From positions 62,001 to 126,000 of the forward strand of contig JALGYY010000028.1 of the NCBI GenBank assembly GCA_025782575.1: a stretch of 64,000 bases of DNA, in the 5' to 3' direction. Shown in pieces: positions 17,071 through 26,477 of this stretch. Origin of the DNA: a bacterium. GTDB lineage: Bacteria; Orphanbacterota; Orphanbacteria; Orphanbacterales; Orphanbacteraceae. The position numbers and the translations under genes are program-made. The notes below the pieces were generated by a model. That model was not told the origin of the DNA. It did not search any database and worked only from the letters and a program-made list of their open reading frames with translations. Numbering within the stretch: position 1 is the first letter of the stretch; every line of letters begins with the position of its first letter.

Positions 17071-18696
17071 TTGAACAGGACCCCGCTTAATCTGTTGCTG
17101 GTGGCGTTATTCGCCTTTCTCGTTCTGGCACCGGGTTCCGCCTTTTCCCAGGATGAGGACGCCGCCGGCATCTATATTATTTTTGACGCATCGGGCTCGA
17201 TGTGGGGACAGTTATCCGATCGAACTCACAAGATCGAAGCGGCGCGCGAAGTGCTCAAGGAATTCGTGAAGAGTGATTTCGATGGGAAGGTACTCGCCCT
17301 TCGCGCTTACGGTCACAATCGAAAAGGGGACTGTTCGGATACGGAACTCATCGTTCCTTTCACGGACCCCGCAGGGGCGGCGAAGAAGATGGCTGCCTTT
17401 GCGGATCATGTGAATCCTAAAGGGAAGACTCCGATCAGCAGAAGTCTGCGCGCTGCTCTCGAGGACTTCGGTGACCGGAGCGGTGAGATCATCCTGATCA
17501 GTGACGGCATCGAGACCTGCGACGAAGACCCATGCGAACTGATGCGCCTCTGGATGGAGAAGGACGTCAAGATCAAGGTGCACGTGGTCGGCCTCGGCCT
17601 GAATGAGGAAGAGAAGGCCGCGATGGAATGCATCTCCGAGGCGGCCGGGACGGAATACCAGAATGCGGGGAGCGCCGCTGAACTGACCGAGGGACTTACG
17701 CGAATCCATGAGAAGACAAGAAGAGTGGCGCTCATTATCAAGGGGACAACGGACGAAGGTGAGCGCATGAAAGTGGAGGGGGTCGCCGTTCCGGCTGGTG
17801 AAGAGGGCGCGGGATTGATCGAGGTGAAGAGCCACTATCGAAACCAGGTCGCTGCCGGCGAGTATGAGGTCACGGTGGGCGTTCGAACGCGAAACGGCGA
17901 TCTCTACAAAACGGTCACGAAGTCGATCCGGGTGGCCGACTCGGGTGAGACTGTTCTCGATGTAGTCGTCGAGGAGCCGCCGTCGGTAAAAGCGAAGTTT
18001 CTTGAGCGGGGGGAAGAGAAGCGGGGCGCCATAGTCACCGCTTTCGAGAATGATCGCGAAGCTTTTTCGTTTCGATGGATGGACAGAGTTTATCTCAACC
18101 CCGGCACATACGAATTCAGGTGCTCACCGAATGACGAGAACGATCTGTCTGTGAGTGAGTCGTTCGGGGATGGCGACCACAAGGAGATCATCTTCGAGAT
18201 GATCCATACAGTACATGCCGTGATCAAGCTGGTGGCGGAAGGATCGGGCATCGACTTTCGGGAGAACTACGAACTCTGGCAGGACGGGGAGCGGAAGAGG
18301 AAAGTGCACTGGCGCAATGGAGTCCACGCTCTGCCTGGTACCTATGACCTTCACCTGGTTAATCCGCTGACCCCTTATGTAGTAACCGGATTCGTTCTCA
18401 CTGAGAAGGACAAGCAGGATTATCGGATCGAGGTGCCGGCCGGCCACGTCACCGTGATCTACCAGAAAGCTGACGGGAGTCGTGACAAGGACGATCGGTG
18501 CTGGATCACACGAAATTCGGGCGAGAAATGGGTCGGGAGCAAAACCCAGAGAGCCGGCGAGCCGATCCCGCTTATACCGGGCTCGTACCGGGTAAAAGGA
18601 TGGAGCCACAAGGGTACGTACGGGCTGATCGACTTCGAGGTCCGATCAGGAGATGAAAAGGAGATCGTACTCCGCGATCTGGGTGGGAACAACTAG
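17071..18696 (+). CDS. Secreted von Willebrand factor A domain protein
   Basis: 541 residues from TTG 17071, GGGAGG upstream. A signal peptide (about 1-26) is followed by a VWA domain with an intact MIDAS motif, D39-x-S41-x-S43 (FDASGSMWG), and a later SDGIETC. Residues of about 215-535 form several beta-rich repeats (VRTRNGDLYKTVTKSIRVADSGETVLDVVV, GTYDLHLVNPLTPYVV, GSYRVKGWSHKGTYG), perhaps Ig-like or carboxypeptidase-regulatory-like. The protein is periplasmic or extracellular, with a likely adhesion or scaffold role by family analogy only. It is directly coupled to the haem lipoprotein before it. Confidence 0.85.
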   Translation: MNRTPLNLLLVALFAFLVLAPGSAFSQDEDAAGIYIIFDASGSMWGQLSDRTHKIEAAREVLKEFVKSDFDGKVLALRAYGHNRKGDCSDTELIVPFTDPAGAAKKMAAFADHVNPKGKTPISRSLRAALEDFGDRSGEIILISDGIETCDEDPCELMRLWMEKDVKIKVHVVGLGLNEEEKAAMECISEAAGTEYQNAGSAAELTEGLTRIHEKTRRVALIIKGTTDEGERMKVEGVAVPAGEEGAGLIEVKSHYRNQVAAGEYEVTVGVRTRNGDLYKTVTKSIRVADSGETVLDVVVEEPPSVKAKFLERGEEKRGAIVTAFENDREAFSFRWMDRVYLNPGTYEFRCSPNDENDLSVSESFGDGDHKEIIFEMIHTVHAVIKLVAEGSGIDFRENYELWQDGERKRKVHWRNGVHALPGTYDLHLVNPLTPYVVTGFVLTEKDKQDYRIEVPAGHVTVIYQKADGSRDKDDRCWITRNSGEKWVGSKTQRAGEPIPLIPGSYRVKGWSHKGTYGLIDFEVRSGDEKEIVLRDLGGNN

Positions 18697-18716
18697 CTTC
18701 CCGGGAGTGAAAACGG

Positions 18717-19376
18717 ATGAAGGCAGAAATCAGAGGGACGGTCGCACAGATCGCTGAACTGACGATGAACGCCGGAGACTCGATTTGGGCGACTCGCGGA
18801 TCGATTGTTTCTTACTCGTCCCATATTGACTGGACGATGAAGATCCCCGGAGGGTTTTCGGGAGGCGCCAAGAGAATTCTTTCCGGCGAAGGGATGGCCC
18901 TTCTGCGGATTGAAGCCTCGAAGAGTGATCAACGAATCGTGCTCGGTGCGAATGCGCCGGGCCATATCGCCGAATGGGACCTGGAAAAGGATGGGCCCGT
19001 GCTCACAACGCGCGGGGCCTTTCTCGCCGCCTGGGGAGAGAGTATCGACATTTCCGTAGCCGTGGCGCGCCGAGTGGGGGCGTCCCTGTTCGGAGGGGCG
19101 GGCCTCGTTCTTCAGAAGGTGAGCGGAGCCGGCAGTGTGCTTGTCCATGGCCGGGGAGATTTCAAGCGGATCGACCTCAAAGAAGGTGAGAATATTTTCG
19201 TAAGTACCGGAAACCTTGCCGCATTCTCATCCGGCGTGGACTACGACATACAGAGCGTAGGAAGCGTCAGGAAGACTCTCTTCGGTAAGGAGGGATTTTT
19301 CATGACAAGGCTTGCCGGCCCAGGCACTGTTCTTCTTCAGACGTTGAAGAAACAGCCATCCTCTTCGTCGAGTTGA
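18717..19376 (+). CDS. AIM24-family protein
   Basis: 219 residues. The AIM24/TIGR00266 double-psi-like beta fold is indicated by repeated glycine-rich strands: IPGGFSGGAKRILSGEGMAL, GHIAEWDLEKDGPVLTTRGAFLAAW, SGAGSVLVHGRGDFKRIDLKEGENIFVSTGNLAAF (in parts) and GKEGFFMTRLAGPGTVLLQTL. No signal peptide. Function in bacteria unknown; the yeast relative is mitochondrial. It lies in a tight run with the VWA and CapA-like genes. Confidence 0.88.
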   Translation: MKAEIRGTVAQIAELTMNAGDSIWATRGSIVSYSSHIDWTMKIPGGFSGGAKRILSGEGMALLRIEASKSDQRIVLGANAPGHIAEWDLEKDGPVLTTRGAFLAAWGESIDISVAVARRVGASLFGGAGLVLQKVSGAGSVLVHGRGDFKRIDLKEGENIFVSTGNLAAFSSGVDYDIQSVGSVRKTLFGKEGFFMTRLAGPGTVLLQTLKKQPSSSSS

Positions 19377-19385
19377 CCTGAGAAA

Positions 19386-20597
19386 ATGAGTACCCCCCTC
19401 CTCCATCGGTTCTTCGCTCGCCTTCCTCCGGCTGTTCTTCTCCCGATCCTCTTTTGTCTGGCAGGTTGCGGTTGCTCCGGCCCCCATTCGTTCGACGAGG
19501 CGACTTCTTCTGACGTGATCGAGGGGGATATCCGGCTTCTTTTTGTGGGGGACTGGAGCTTTGGAGAGAACTACCAGGCCTCGCTCGGGCGGAACGGCGC
19601 GGAAAACATACTGGAATCGAGAGGATACGATGACTGCGTTCAAGGCCTCGCCCCATTGCTGCGGAGAGCCACCTGGACACTGGCCAATCTCGAAACGCCC
19701 CTGACCACGATGAGACGTTCGCCCCTTCAGGACAGGAAGCGGTACATTCATTGGGGAGACATGACGAAAACGCCCCGTGCCCTTCACCGCTACGGTGTGA
19801 CAGCTGTTTCACTCGCGAACAATCACTCGATGGATTACGGAGCACCCGGACTTGCCCATACAATTGAAGCGCTCGACGCTGCGGGCATCGAATGGTTGGG
19901 CGCCGGCCGAAGCGATGAAGAGGCTCGCCTCCCTCTTCTACTCGAATTTCCGATTGCAGGGGGAACGTTCCGGGTGGCGGTCGCCGCCGGATTCGAACAT
20001 CGATCGTCTTACGAGGATGAGTACGATTTTTATGCGCGTGAAGATCATTCCGGAGTGAACGGCTGGTCTCTCGAAGTGGTGGCCCGGCAGGTCCGTTCGA
20101 TTCGTGAGCGTGATCCGGATGCGTATGTCATCGCCTACCCCCATTGGGGCGGGACCTATGCAGGCAGGTCGGTCAATCAGAAGAAGATGGCTCACAGGAT
20201 GATTGATGCCGGCGCCGATCTCGTGCTCGGACATGGGGCGCACATTTTTCAGGAGATAGAACAGTATCGCGGCAAGTGGATCATTTATGGTCTCGGTAAC
20301 TTCATTTTTAATTCGCCCGGGCGCTATGAAGCGAAAGGGGCCGCCCCCTATAGCCTGGCGGCTTTTCTGGAAGTGACTTCAGCAGAGAGCGGCGTTCGCA
20401 TTCTTCTCCGTCTTTATCCTCTGTTCAGCGACAATCTACGCTCTGACTACCGCCCCTTCCTGGTTAACGGGGAGCAGTTCACCGAGATTCAGCAGATCGT
20501 TCTCGAGAACGGTCCGTCCCGGCGGGAGATTGCCAGGCATATCAGAACGGCGGAGGATGACAGGGGGCGCTTTTTCGTACTTGATGTAACGCCATGA
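19386..20597 (+). CDS. CapA-like metallophosphatase-fold lipoprotein
   Basis: 403 residues with a lipobox (FCLAGC). The CapA/PgsA pattern is complete: IRLLFVGDWSFGENY, TLANLETPLT, VSLANNHSMDYG, YVIAYPHWGGTY, MIDAGADLVLGHGAHIFQEIE and WIIYGLGNFIFN. CapA proteins take part in poly-gamma-glutamate capsule synthesis or export in Bacillus, but no capBC partner is near, so the substrate here is open. Nine bases separate it from the AIM24-family gene. Confidence 0.88.
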   Translation: MSTPLLHRFFARLPPAVLLPILFCLAGCGCSGPHSFDEATSSDVIEGDIRLLFVGDWSFGENYQASLGRNGAENILESRGYDDCVQGLAPLLRRATWTLANLETPLTTMRRSPLQDRKRYIHWGDMTKTPRALHRYGVTAVSLANNHSMDYGAPGLAHTIEALDAAGIEWLGAGRSDEEARLPLLLEFPIAGGTFRVAVAAGFEHRSSYEDEYDFYAREDHSGVNGWSLEVVARQVRSIRERDPDAYVIAYPHWGGTYAGRSVNQKKMAHRMIDAGADLVLGHGAHIFQEIEQYRGKWIIYGLGNFIFNSPGRYEAKGAAPYSLAAFLEVTSAESGVRILLRLYPLFSDNLRSDYRPFLVNGEQFTEIQQIVLENGPSRREIARHIRTAEDDRGRFFVLDVTP

Positions 20598-20707
20598 TCG
20601 TGCGAACGGATCATTTTCCTCACGGGCTGTCCGGAATGAACCAAAATGAAACGCATCAAGCGTGGCTGTCCGGTATTCGGGGTCTTTCAACCATAAGGAG
20701 ATCGAGG

Positions 20708-21427
20708 ATGACGGTGCGGAATCGAATCATGCGATGGGTTCTCCCGGTTGCGATCCTGTCCGTACCGGTACCGGCGTCGGCACAGGACGGGGGAGACGGA
20801 ACGATCCCCTCGACGGTCGATATAAACGCATTGATAGAGGAGACGCAAATCGTATCCGACAATCCGGACCTGATGGATCTGGTCTGGTGGCTACCGCCCG
20901 TCTTCTGGGCGGCCAGTCTCGCGGGTGACCAGACAACAGGTGCGGACGAACTCGAAGAGATCGAGAATGTAGTCGCTCCCTATACGATGGTCGCGGCATC
21001 TCAGGGGAGAATCGGCCCGTTCGGCGGTGTGGCCTGGCTCGAGCCGGATGTGCTTCGCTCGACGATCGTTCTGATTGACAGCAGGGGGGTGGAATACAAG
21101 CCGCTTGCCGATACCGACGTCTCTCCTGATGCCAGAAATCTGACTGCCATGATGAGTCCAATATTGGCGAGCGTGGCAGGGCCGATCGGCGCCAATCTCA
21201 ACTTCTTTTTCTTTCCCGCAACCGATCAATCGGGCCGGATGATCGCCGACCCTGCGTCCACCGGCAGTCTTTCGATCCGGATCGCATCGGAAACTTATGA
21301 CTGGCAGCTTCCTCTAGGTTCGGTACTCCCGCCCAAGGAGTGTCCTGTTGATCAGGTGCGGATGAAAGGCAATTGGGACTACTGCCCCTACCATGGTGAT
21401 AAGCTCGTTTTCATCGACCAAAGATGA
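20708..21427 (+). CDS. Secreted protein with a C-terminal Cys/His zinc-ribbon-like motif
   Basis: 239 residues from ATG 20708, chosen because AAGGAG sits nine bases upstream and a signal peptide follows (RIMRWVLPVAILSVPVPASA). A start at 20594 would place charged sequence before it. The middle is a mixed alpha/beta domain without recognised family. The C-terminus ends ECPVDQVRMKGNWDYCPYHG, with two Cys and a His that could bind a metal. It follows the CapA-like gene by 110 bases and converges with the aminotransferase gene. Confidence 0.7.
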   Translation: MTVRNRIMRWVLPVAILSVPVPASAQDGGDGTIPSTVDINALIEETQIVSDNPDLMDLVWWLPPVFWAASLAGDQTTGADELEEIENVVAPYTMVAASQGRIGPFGGVAWLEPDVLRSTIVLIDSRGVEYKPLADTDVSPDARNLTAMMSPILASVAGPIGANLNFFFFPATDQSGRMIADPASTGSLSIRIASETYDWQLPLGSVLPPKECPVDQVRMKGNWDYCPYHGDKLVFIDQR

Positions 21428-21485
21428 TCGCGACACTTCAGAAGCGGTTTCCGGAAGAAAGGGATGGGACTGCAATCCACGAGCG

Positions 21486-23237
21486 TCAATCGTCAAAGGC
21501 GACGACGTTGAAGTAGCTGAGATCTTCCAGTTCATCGGGAAGAGGTTGGTACTCTTGCTGCTGTCCGGCCCGAAGGTCGGCGGCCAGCTCCGCCGCTTGT
21601 GCGAGATAGCGGTCATATTCGGCTTTTCGATCCTGGTCGCTCAGATGGGGCATGTCACTCGGCTTCGACTGGAGGGCGCATTGTATTCCGAACTCAGGCC
21701 CACTTCCTTCTTCATCATCTACATGGGACCAGGTTCCTGACTCGAGATTAAAGCGATAGAGAGGAAGAAACGCGCTACCGTAGTCGGCAAGAAAGAGAAG
21801 TGCATCGAGCACATAGTCCACATCGATCTGATCCATGGCGTAGTGGAACCCGACCCGCACCCACCCTGGTTTGATGCCCTGGTAGCCACAGACGATCTGA
21901 TCGCGATAGCGAGAGGAGACGGCAACACCGATTTCGAGAAGCTGGTGACCGTAGGGACCGGCGCAGGAGCATCCGGCCCGCGACTGGATTCCGAAGAGAT
22001 CGTTGCAGAGTCGTGTCACGAGCTTGGGATGGATATATCGATCACCGTCACACAGATTGAATGAGAGAATCGCAATCTGATGATCAGGATCGGCCTTCCC
22101 CAGAATCTCGACATTCCGATGCGCGCTCAGGCGCTTGATCGCCTGTGAAATGTAGTCGTGTTCACGCTTCTCGATCTGATCGAGACCGATCGCCTGCTTC
22201 AGTTCCATGGCGAGTGCGGCCTTCATGAGCTGAAGCGTTCCCGGCGTTCCGGCTTTCTCCCGTTCTTCGATGTCTACGATGAAGTCGTGGACCGTGTGGC
22301 CTACATAGTCGACCGTGCCGCCCGCCGCAAAAGTCGGTGGCAGATCAGAACGGTAGATACGTTTGTTAAATAGAAGTACGCCACTCGACCCCGGACCGCC
22401 CAGGAACTTATGTGGAGAGAAGAAGACCGCATCGAAGAATGATTCCTCGTCCCGGTTCATATCGATTTCCACGTAGGGGGCGCTCGCGGCGAAATCGAAA
22501 CAGACCAGCGCGCCGTGACGATGAAGAATGCGAGCGACATCAAATACCGGCGTCTTCACTCCGGTCACGTTGGATGCGGCTGAGAACGATCCGATCTTTT
22601 TCCGGCCATCAAATCGGGGGTCGATCAGTTTCTTCTCCAGATCGTCGAGGTCGATGAGACCGTCCGAGCTGAGCGCGATTTCCACCACTTCGCCGAGCGA
22701 TTCGCGCCAGGAGATTTCATTCGAGTGGTGTTCATAGGGACCGACAAAAATGACCGGCCGCGATTGCTTCATGTATTCGAGAAAGTGCCGGCCTTCATCG
22801 GATCCTGCCTCCTCGTCATATCGTTCGGCCATTTCGTGCACCCAGGCACGTGTAGCCGGGGGCATGTAGACTCCGATGATTTCCTGCAGCTTCTGAATGG
22901 CGCCGGTAGTCCCGGTGCCGGCCGCGATAATGCATGTATCTTCATTGCCGTTCACGGCGCGCTTGAGCGTCGATTCCGCCTGATGGAGCAGCTCCGTCGT
23001 GCTTCGGCCTGTCTCATCATCTTCCGTGTGAGTATTGGCGTAGCTATCCTGGATCTTCATCAGATGATGCTCGATAAATCGAACGGTCCGGCCCGAAGCC
23101 GTATAGTCCGCATACACCATGAGCCGCGGCCCGAAGGGGGTAGGAAACCGAAGATTCATACCGACGATTTCCTCTCGAATCTTGCTGATGTCGATCGTGG
23201 TGAGTGGCGGGCTGGTTGTTGAGTTCGTTCTGTTCAT
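21486..23237 (-). CDS. Class V aminotransferase / cysteine-desulfurase-like PLP enzyme
   Basis: 583 residues from ATG 23237, after CGAGGA on the minus strand; an upstream in-frame ATG at 23420 lacks support. The PLP-lysine lies in VFFSPHKFLGGPGSSGVL, the cofactor Asp region in GALVCFDFAASAPYVEIDM, and a Cys loop in SRAGCSCAGPYGHQLL corresponds to the SufS/NifS active-site loop. The protein is about 170 residues longer than SufS, with a C-terminal extension of unknown role. Long class V enzymes like this are common in environmental genomes and their substrate is not known. No Fe-S assembly genes adjoin. Confidence 0.85.
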   Translation of the reverse strand: MNRTNSTTSPPLTTIDISKIREEIVGMNLRFPTPFGPRLMVYADYTASGRTVRFIEHHLMKIQDSYANTHTEDDETGRSTTELLHQAESTLKRAVNGNEDTCIIAAGTGTTGAIQKLQEIIGVYMPPATRAWVHEMAERYDEEAGSDEGRHFLEYMKQSRPVIFVGPYEHHSNEISWRESLGEVVEIALSSDGLIDLDDLEKKLIDPRFDGRKKIGSFSAASNVTGVKTPVFDVARILHRHGALVCFDFAASAPYVEIDMNRDEESFFDAVFFSPHKFLGGPGSSGVLLFNKRIYRSDLPPTFAAGGTVDYVGHTVHDFIVDIEEREKAGTPGTLQLMKAALAMELKQAIGLDQIEKREHDYISQAIKRLSAHRNVEILGKADPDHQIAILSFNLCDGDRYIHPKLVTRLCNDLFGIQSRAGCSCAGPYGHQLLEIGVAVSSRYRDQIVCGYQGIKPGWVRVGFHYAMDQIDVDYVLDALLFLADYGSAFLPLYRFNLESGTWSHVDDEEGSGPEFGIQCALQSKPSDMPHLSDQDRKAEYDRYLAQAAELAADLRAGQQQEYQPLPDELEDLSYFNVVAFDD

Positions 23238-23412
23238 GGCAGATCCTCGGCTCGGTTGGCGCGCTCTTACGGCGGAGCGAAACGCGCTCCGGTCTCTACG
23301 TCCGATGATAAGGCAGAAAGCCCTTTGCCGGAAGAGTCGTTCAACCAGCCACACTACTATACTATGGAAGTCAGCCGCCTCAGGGGGGCGATCGGACAGA
23401 TCGGGAGGGACC

Positions 23413-23772
23413 ATGGCCACTTTCGATATCTACAGGAAGATCTATCGACTGGCAAAAAGAATTCCACAGGGCCGTGTGGCGACCTACGGACAGCTGGCGG
23501 GGATCGTGCCGGGCTGTACAGCCCGGATGGTGGGCTACGCGATGGCCGGAATTCCCGATAACGAGCGCGTCCCCTGGCAACGGGTCGTCAACAGCAGGGG
23601 GGCGATCAGCCTCCGGGGTGGTTCGGACAGCGAGCTGGAGCAGAGGGTTATTCTCGAGAAGGAGGGTATCCCCTTCAATGATTCCGGCCGGATTGATCTG
23701 GCGAGATACCGCTGGAAGGGGCCGTCGTTGGGATGGCTCGAAAAAAACGGTTACCACACGGGGCCTGTGTGA
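23413..23772 (+). CDS. Alkyltransferase-like protein (ATL, MGMT family without active Cys)
   Basis: 119 residues from ATG 23413, GGGAGGG upstream. It has the DNA-binding domain of O6-alkylguanine-DNA alkyltransferase: IPQGRVATYGQLAG, ARMVGYAMAG, then PWQRVVNSRGAISL. In active MGMT the motif is PCHRV; here Trp replaces the acceptor Cys, the defining mark of ATL proteins. These bind O6-alkylguanine and flag it for nucleotide excision repair. The stop overlaps the possible GTG start of the next gene. Confidence 0.92.
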   Translation: MATFDIYRKIYRLAKRIPQGRVATYGQLAGIVPGCTARMVGYAMAGIPDNERVPWQRVVNSRGAISLRGGSDSELEQRVILEKEGIPFNDSGRIDLARYRWKGPSLGWLEKNGYHTGPV

Positions 23773-23777
23773 AGAAA

Positions 23778-24557
23778 ATGCCGAGCACAATGGATGAGAC
23801 GGGCACGTGGGGGATTGTGGATCGGCTGTTCGGCCCGGTACCGGATCTCCCGAATCCGGAAGGGCTCGGGGAGGATCGGCGGGCAACCGTCATTCTCTGG
23901 AGCGTTTCCGTTCTGCTTGTGCTCCTGATTTTCCGGGGAGGCTTTCCCACGCCGGGAAGCTTCAACCCCGAGTGGTCCTCGGTACGTTCGACCGACCTCG
24001 GCGGGCGGATCTACTGGGCGCTCTGGGGCTTCGTGTTTTATCTTGCCGTTCCGTTCGCCATTATCGGGTTGGTATTCCGCGAATCGCCCGCCCGTTACGG
24101 ATTCCGAATCTATCTTACGAAGAGGACGATTCTCATTTATGCCGGCCTGGTCATCATCATGTTGCCTGCTCTTTTCTGGGCGGGCACACAGGATGTGTTC
24201 CTGCGAAAGTACCCGTTCGTCAAGAACCTCACGGGCGACTGGGAAGTGATCGTCTTATGGGAGACGATCTATCTGGCTCGATTCATCGCCCTTGAATTCT
24301 TCTTTCGCGGGTATCTTCTTTTCGGGCTGGAGAAGAAGTTTGGTACCGCCAATGCGATCGCGATCAGCGTGATTCCCTACAGCATCATGCATTTCGCAAA
24401 ACCGTTTCCCGAAGCGATGGGAGCCATCGTGGCGGGCGCGGTGCTTGGCATTGTAGCGCTCCGCACCAGGAGTATTCTGGGCGGAGCGATCATCCACTGC
24501 ACGATCGCGCTTTCAATGGATCTTCTGGCGCTCTACAAGAAGGGCGTCATCGGCTGA
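23778..24557 (+). CDS. CPBP-family intramembrane metalloprotease
   Basis: 259 residues with six or so membrane segments. Abi/CPBP motifs are present: ALEFFFRGYLLFGLEKKF (motif 1; usually EExxxR, here LExxxR), YSIMHFAKP (motif 2, FxxxH type) and GGAIIHCTIA (motif 3). The loss of the first Glu may weaken activity. The ATG at 23778 is given. GTG 23769, overlapping the ATL stop, is an alternative and would couple the two genes. Bacterial members process or mature membrane proteins and bacteriocins; the role here is unknown. Confidence 0.8.
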   Translation: MPSTMDETGTWGIVDRLFGPVPDLPNPEGLGEDRRATVILWSVSVLLVLLIFRGGFPTPGSFNPEWSSVRSTDLGGRIYWALWGFVFYLAVPFAIIGLVFRESPARYGFRIYLTKRTILIYAGLVIIMLPALFWAGTQDVFLRKYPFVKNLTGDWEVIVLWETIYLARFIALEFFFRGYLLFGLEKKFGTANAIAISVIPYSIMHFAKPFPEAMGAIVAGAVLGIVALRTRSILGGAIIHCTIALSMDLLALYKKGVIG

Positions 24558-24575
24558 GCCCGTGAAGCGGGTCGG

Positions 24576-25181
24576 CTAGTCCGACAGCATCGCAGCCGGC
24601 TTCCCCCACTCGCCGCCGAACACGATTGTCTCAAGCGGCCTCCTGCTTCGCTTCGCCTGGTCCTTCTCGAGGAGGGCTTCCGGCGCATCTTTCGGATCGG
24701 CGCCGTGACCGATACAGAGGCCCGTAACCACTTCGAATTCATCGGGCAGGGAAAACGTCTCCCTCGCCTTGTCCGGAAAAATCCCCGCCATCTGATGGAC
24801 GACGAGACCACGGTTTACCGCTTCGAGTGCAAGAGTTGCCGAGGCTGCGCCGAGGTCGTGATGAGCATGGGCGTTCGGCTTCCCGTTCCTCTCGAATTGC
24901 TTACGCACGGCGCCGAGTGCCAGCGCATAACCCTCCTTCGCCCACGCCCGATTCGGCTCGACCAGGCATTGCAGAATGCGGTCAAAGGTTTCGGGGTCGT
25001 CCATTGTAGCTACGATGTAGCGCCACGGTTGTTCGTTGTAGCTGGAAGCCGCCCAGCGGGCCGCCTCGAAAAGGGAGCGAAGGTCCTCCGGCGGAATCGG
25101 ACGCCCGTCGATCGCGTAAGGGCTCTGCCGGCGGGCAACAAGGTCGCTCACAGGGTGCTTGACAGGTGCAGGGTTTGACAT
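24576..25181 (-). CDS. Nitroreductase-family FMN enzyme
   Basis: 201 residues from ATG 25181 after AAAGGA. The flavin-binding Arg/Ser region is SDLVARRQSPYAIDGRPIP, then FEAARWAASSYNEQPWRYIV, and the helix NAHAHHDLGAASATLALEAVNRGLVVHQM, read in parts. NAD(P)H-dependent reductases of this family act on nitroaromatics or quinones. It ends the marR-pirin-nitroreductase operon, 16 bases after the pirin gene. Reduction of electrophiles under MarR control is a plausible role. Confidence 0.9.
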   Translation of the reverse strand: MSNPAPVKHPVSDLVARRQSPYAIDGRPIPPEDLRSLFEAARWAASSYNEQPWRYIVATMDDPETFDRILQCLVEPNRAWAKEGYALALGAVRKQFERNGKPNAHAHHDLGAASATLALEAVNRGLVVHQMAGIFPDKARETFSLPDEFEVVTGLCIGHGADPKDAPEALLEKDQAKRSRRPLETIVFGGEWGKPAAMLSD

Positions 25182-25197
25182 GGTCAATTCCTTTCGA

Positions 25198-25896
25198 TCA
25201 GGCAAGGTCAAAGAGGAGGAATTCCGTCTCTTGCCTGCCGGTTATGGTAATCACTGTTTCTTCGGATAGAGATGCGCCGTCTCCCTCGGAGAGGAGCGTG
25301 CCGTTCATGTCGATCGCTCCTCGTACGATCTGTATCCACACATGACGGCCGGGGGTAATCGAATGAATGATCTCGGCCCCCTCCTCGATTATGGAGGAGT
25401 AGATCGAAGCGTCCTGGTGAATCCTCATCGAACCGTTCCGGCCGTCCGCCGATACCATCAGACAGAGCTGATTCCTCTTTGCATCGTCTGAAAAAGACTT
25501 CTCTTCATATTCCGGCGTGATTCCCCTCTCTTCGGGGAGAAGCCAGACCTGGATGAGCCGGAGACTCTCGCTCTTGGAGTGATTGAACTCGCTATGGGTA
25601 ATACCGGTTCCGGCGCTCATGCGCTGGACGTCCCCTGGCCGGAGAACCGAACCGGTACCCATACTGTCGCGATGTTCCAGTGCGCCTTCAATCACGTATG
25701 TGACGATTTCCATGTTGTCGTGGCCGTGGGTCGGGAAGCCGCCCGCCGGCCCGATCACATCGTCATTCAGTACGCGAAGTGACCGGAATCCCATGTGATC
25801 GGGGTCATGGTAATGGGCGAAGGAAAATGTGAAGTTCGTATTGAGCCAGCCGTGATCGGCTTGCCCTCTCTCATCGGCATGTCGAATTGTGATCAT
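25198..25896 (-). CDS. Pirin-family protein (YhhW-like bicupin)
   Basis: 232 residues from ATG 25896, with GGAGGTCGCGAA directly upstream. N-terminal cupin metal ligands are visible: the motif GGFPTHGHDNMEIVTYVIEG carries two His and a Glu, and GITHSEFNHS supplies a further His. E. coli YhhW has quercetinase activity in vitro; the physiological role is unclear. Pairing with a nitroreductase and a MarR repressor is typical of quinone or electrophile stress operons. Confidence 0.92.
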   Translation of the reverse strand: MITIRHADERGQADHGWLNTNFTFSFAHYHDPDHMGFRSLRVLNDDVIGPAGGFPTHGHDNMEIVTYVIEGALEHRDSMGTGSVLRPGDVQRMSAGTGITHSEFNHSKSESLRLIQVWLLPEERGITPEYEEKSFSDDAKRNQLCLMVSADGRNGSMRIHQDASIYSSIIEEGAEIIHSITPGRHVWIQIVRGAIDMNGTLLSEGDGASLSEETVITITGRQETEFLLFDLA

Positions 25897-25962
25897 TTCG
25901 CGACCTCCGGGATAATCGATCGTACCTCGAACAACGTTCATGAATCGTGATGGATGATGCCG

Positions 25963-26418
25963 CTATTCGGGATGCCGCACTTTTCTGAGGAGGCGGGCGA
26001 GATCCCGAAGCTCCCGCTCCGGCATATGGCCGAACTGATTTCGATGAAGTTGCAGTACGGGCTCGTCCAGACGATTGAGAAGCTCGACCCCTTTGGGCAG
26101 GATTGCCTGGAGAACGATGCGCCGCTCCTGCTCACTCCTCCACCTTCGGACGTAGCCCATCTGGCGAAGGCGATCGACGAGCCGCGTCACGTCGGGCACG
26201 CGGGTCAGCATGCGGGCGCCGATCTCTCCGCAGGGAAGGCCATCGGACCCGGCGCCGCGAAGAATCCGGAGGACATTGTACTGAGGCTCCGACACTCCAT
26301 GCTCCTTCAGCAGCATGGCCGCCTCACCGAAGAGATGATAACCGGTTTTGGCGATGGCAAGAAAAGCCCCGACCACGGCTCTGTCTTTTCTCGACGGATT
26401 GCTGATCTCGTTATGCAT
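25963..26418 (-). CDS. MarR-family transcriptional repressor
   Basis: 151 residues from ATG 26418, GAGGAG upstream on the minus strand. The winged helix is clear: GVSEPQYNVLRILRGAG, CGEIGARMLTRVPDVTRLVDRLRQMGYVRRWRSEQERRIVLQAILPKG (in parts). MarR proteins sense phenolics or oxidants. Two AT-rich palindromes just upstream (26438-26477) are its likely operators. It is the first gene of the operon with pirin and nitroreductase. Confidence 0.92.
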   Translation of the reverse strand: MHNEISNPSRKDRAVVGAFLAIAKTGYHLFGEAAMLLKEHGVSEPQYNVLRILRGAGSDGLPCGEIGARMLTRVPDVTRLVDRLRQMGYVRRWRSEQERRIVLQAILPKGVELLNRLDEPVLQLHRNQFGHMPERELRDLARLLRKVRHPE

Positions 26419-26437
26419 GGCACGCTCCTCACTCACA

Positions 26438-26477
26438 AACATATGTTAAAACAAAGATCGTTGCAACAAATATTTGT
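26438..26477. promoter_or_regulatory. Probable MarR operators
   Basis: Two perfect palindromes stand in the marR leader: AACATATGTT (26438-26447) and ACAAATATTTGT (26466-26477), centres 29 bases apart. Both fit the AT-rich ACAAA...TTTGT style common for MarR dimers. Binding is inferred. Confidence 0.55.

Noticed and set aside
20594-20707. Upstream start for the secreted protein at 20708
   Set aside because: No ribosome site, and it would bury the signal peptide behind 38 charged residues.
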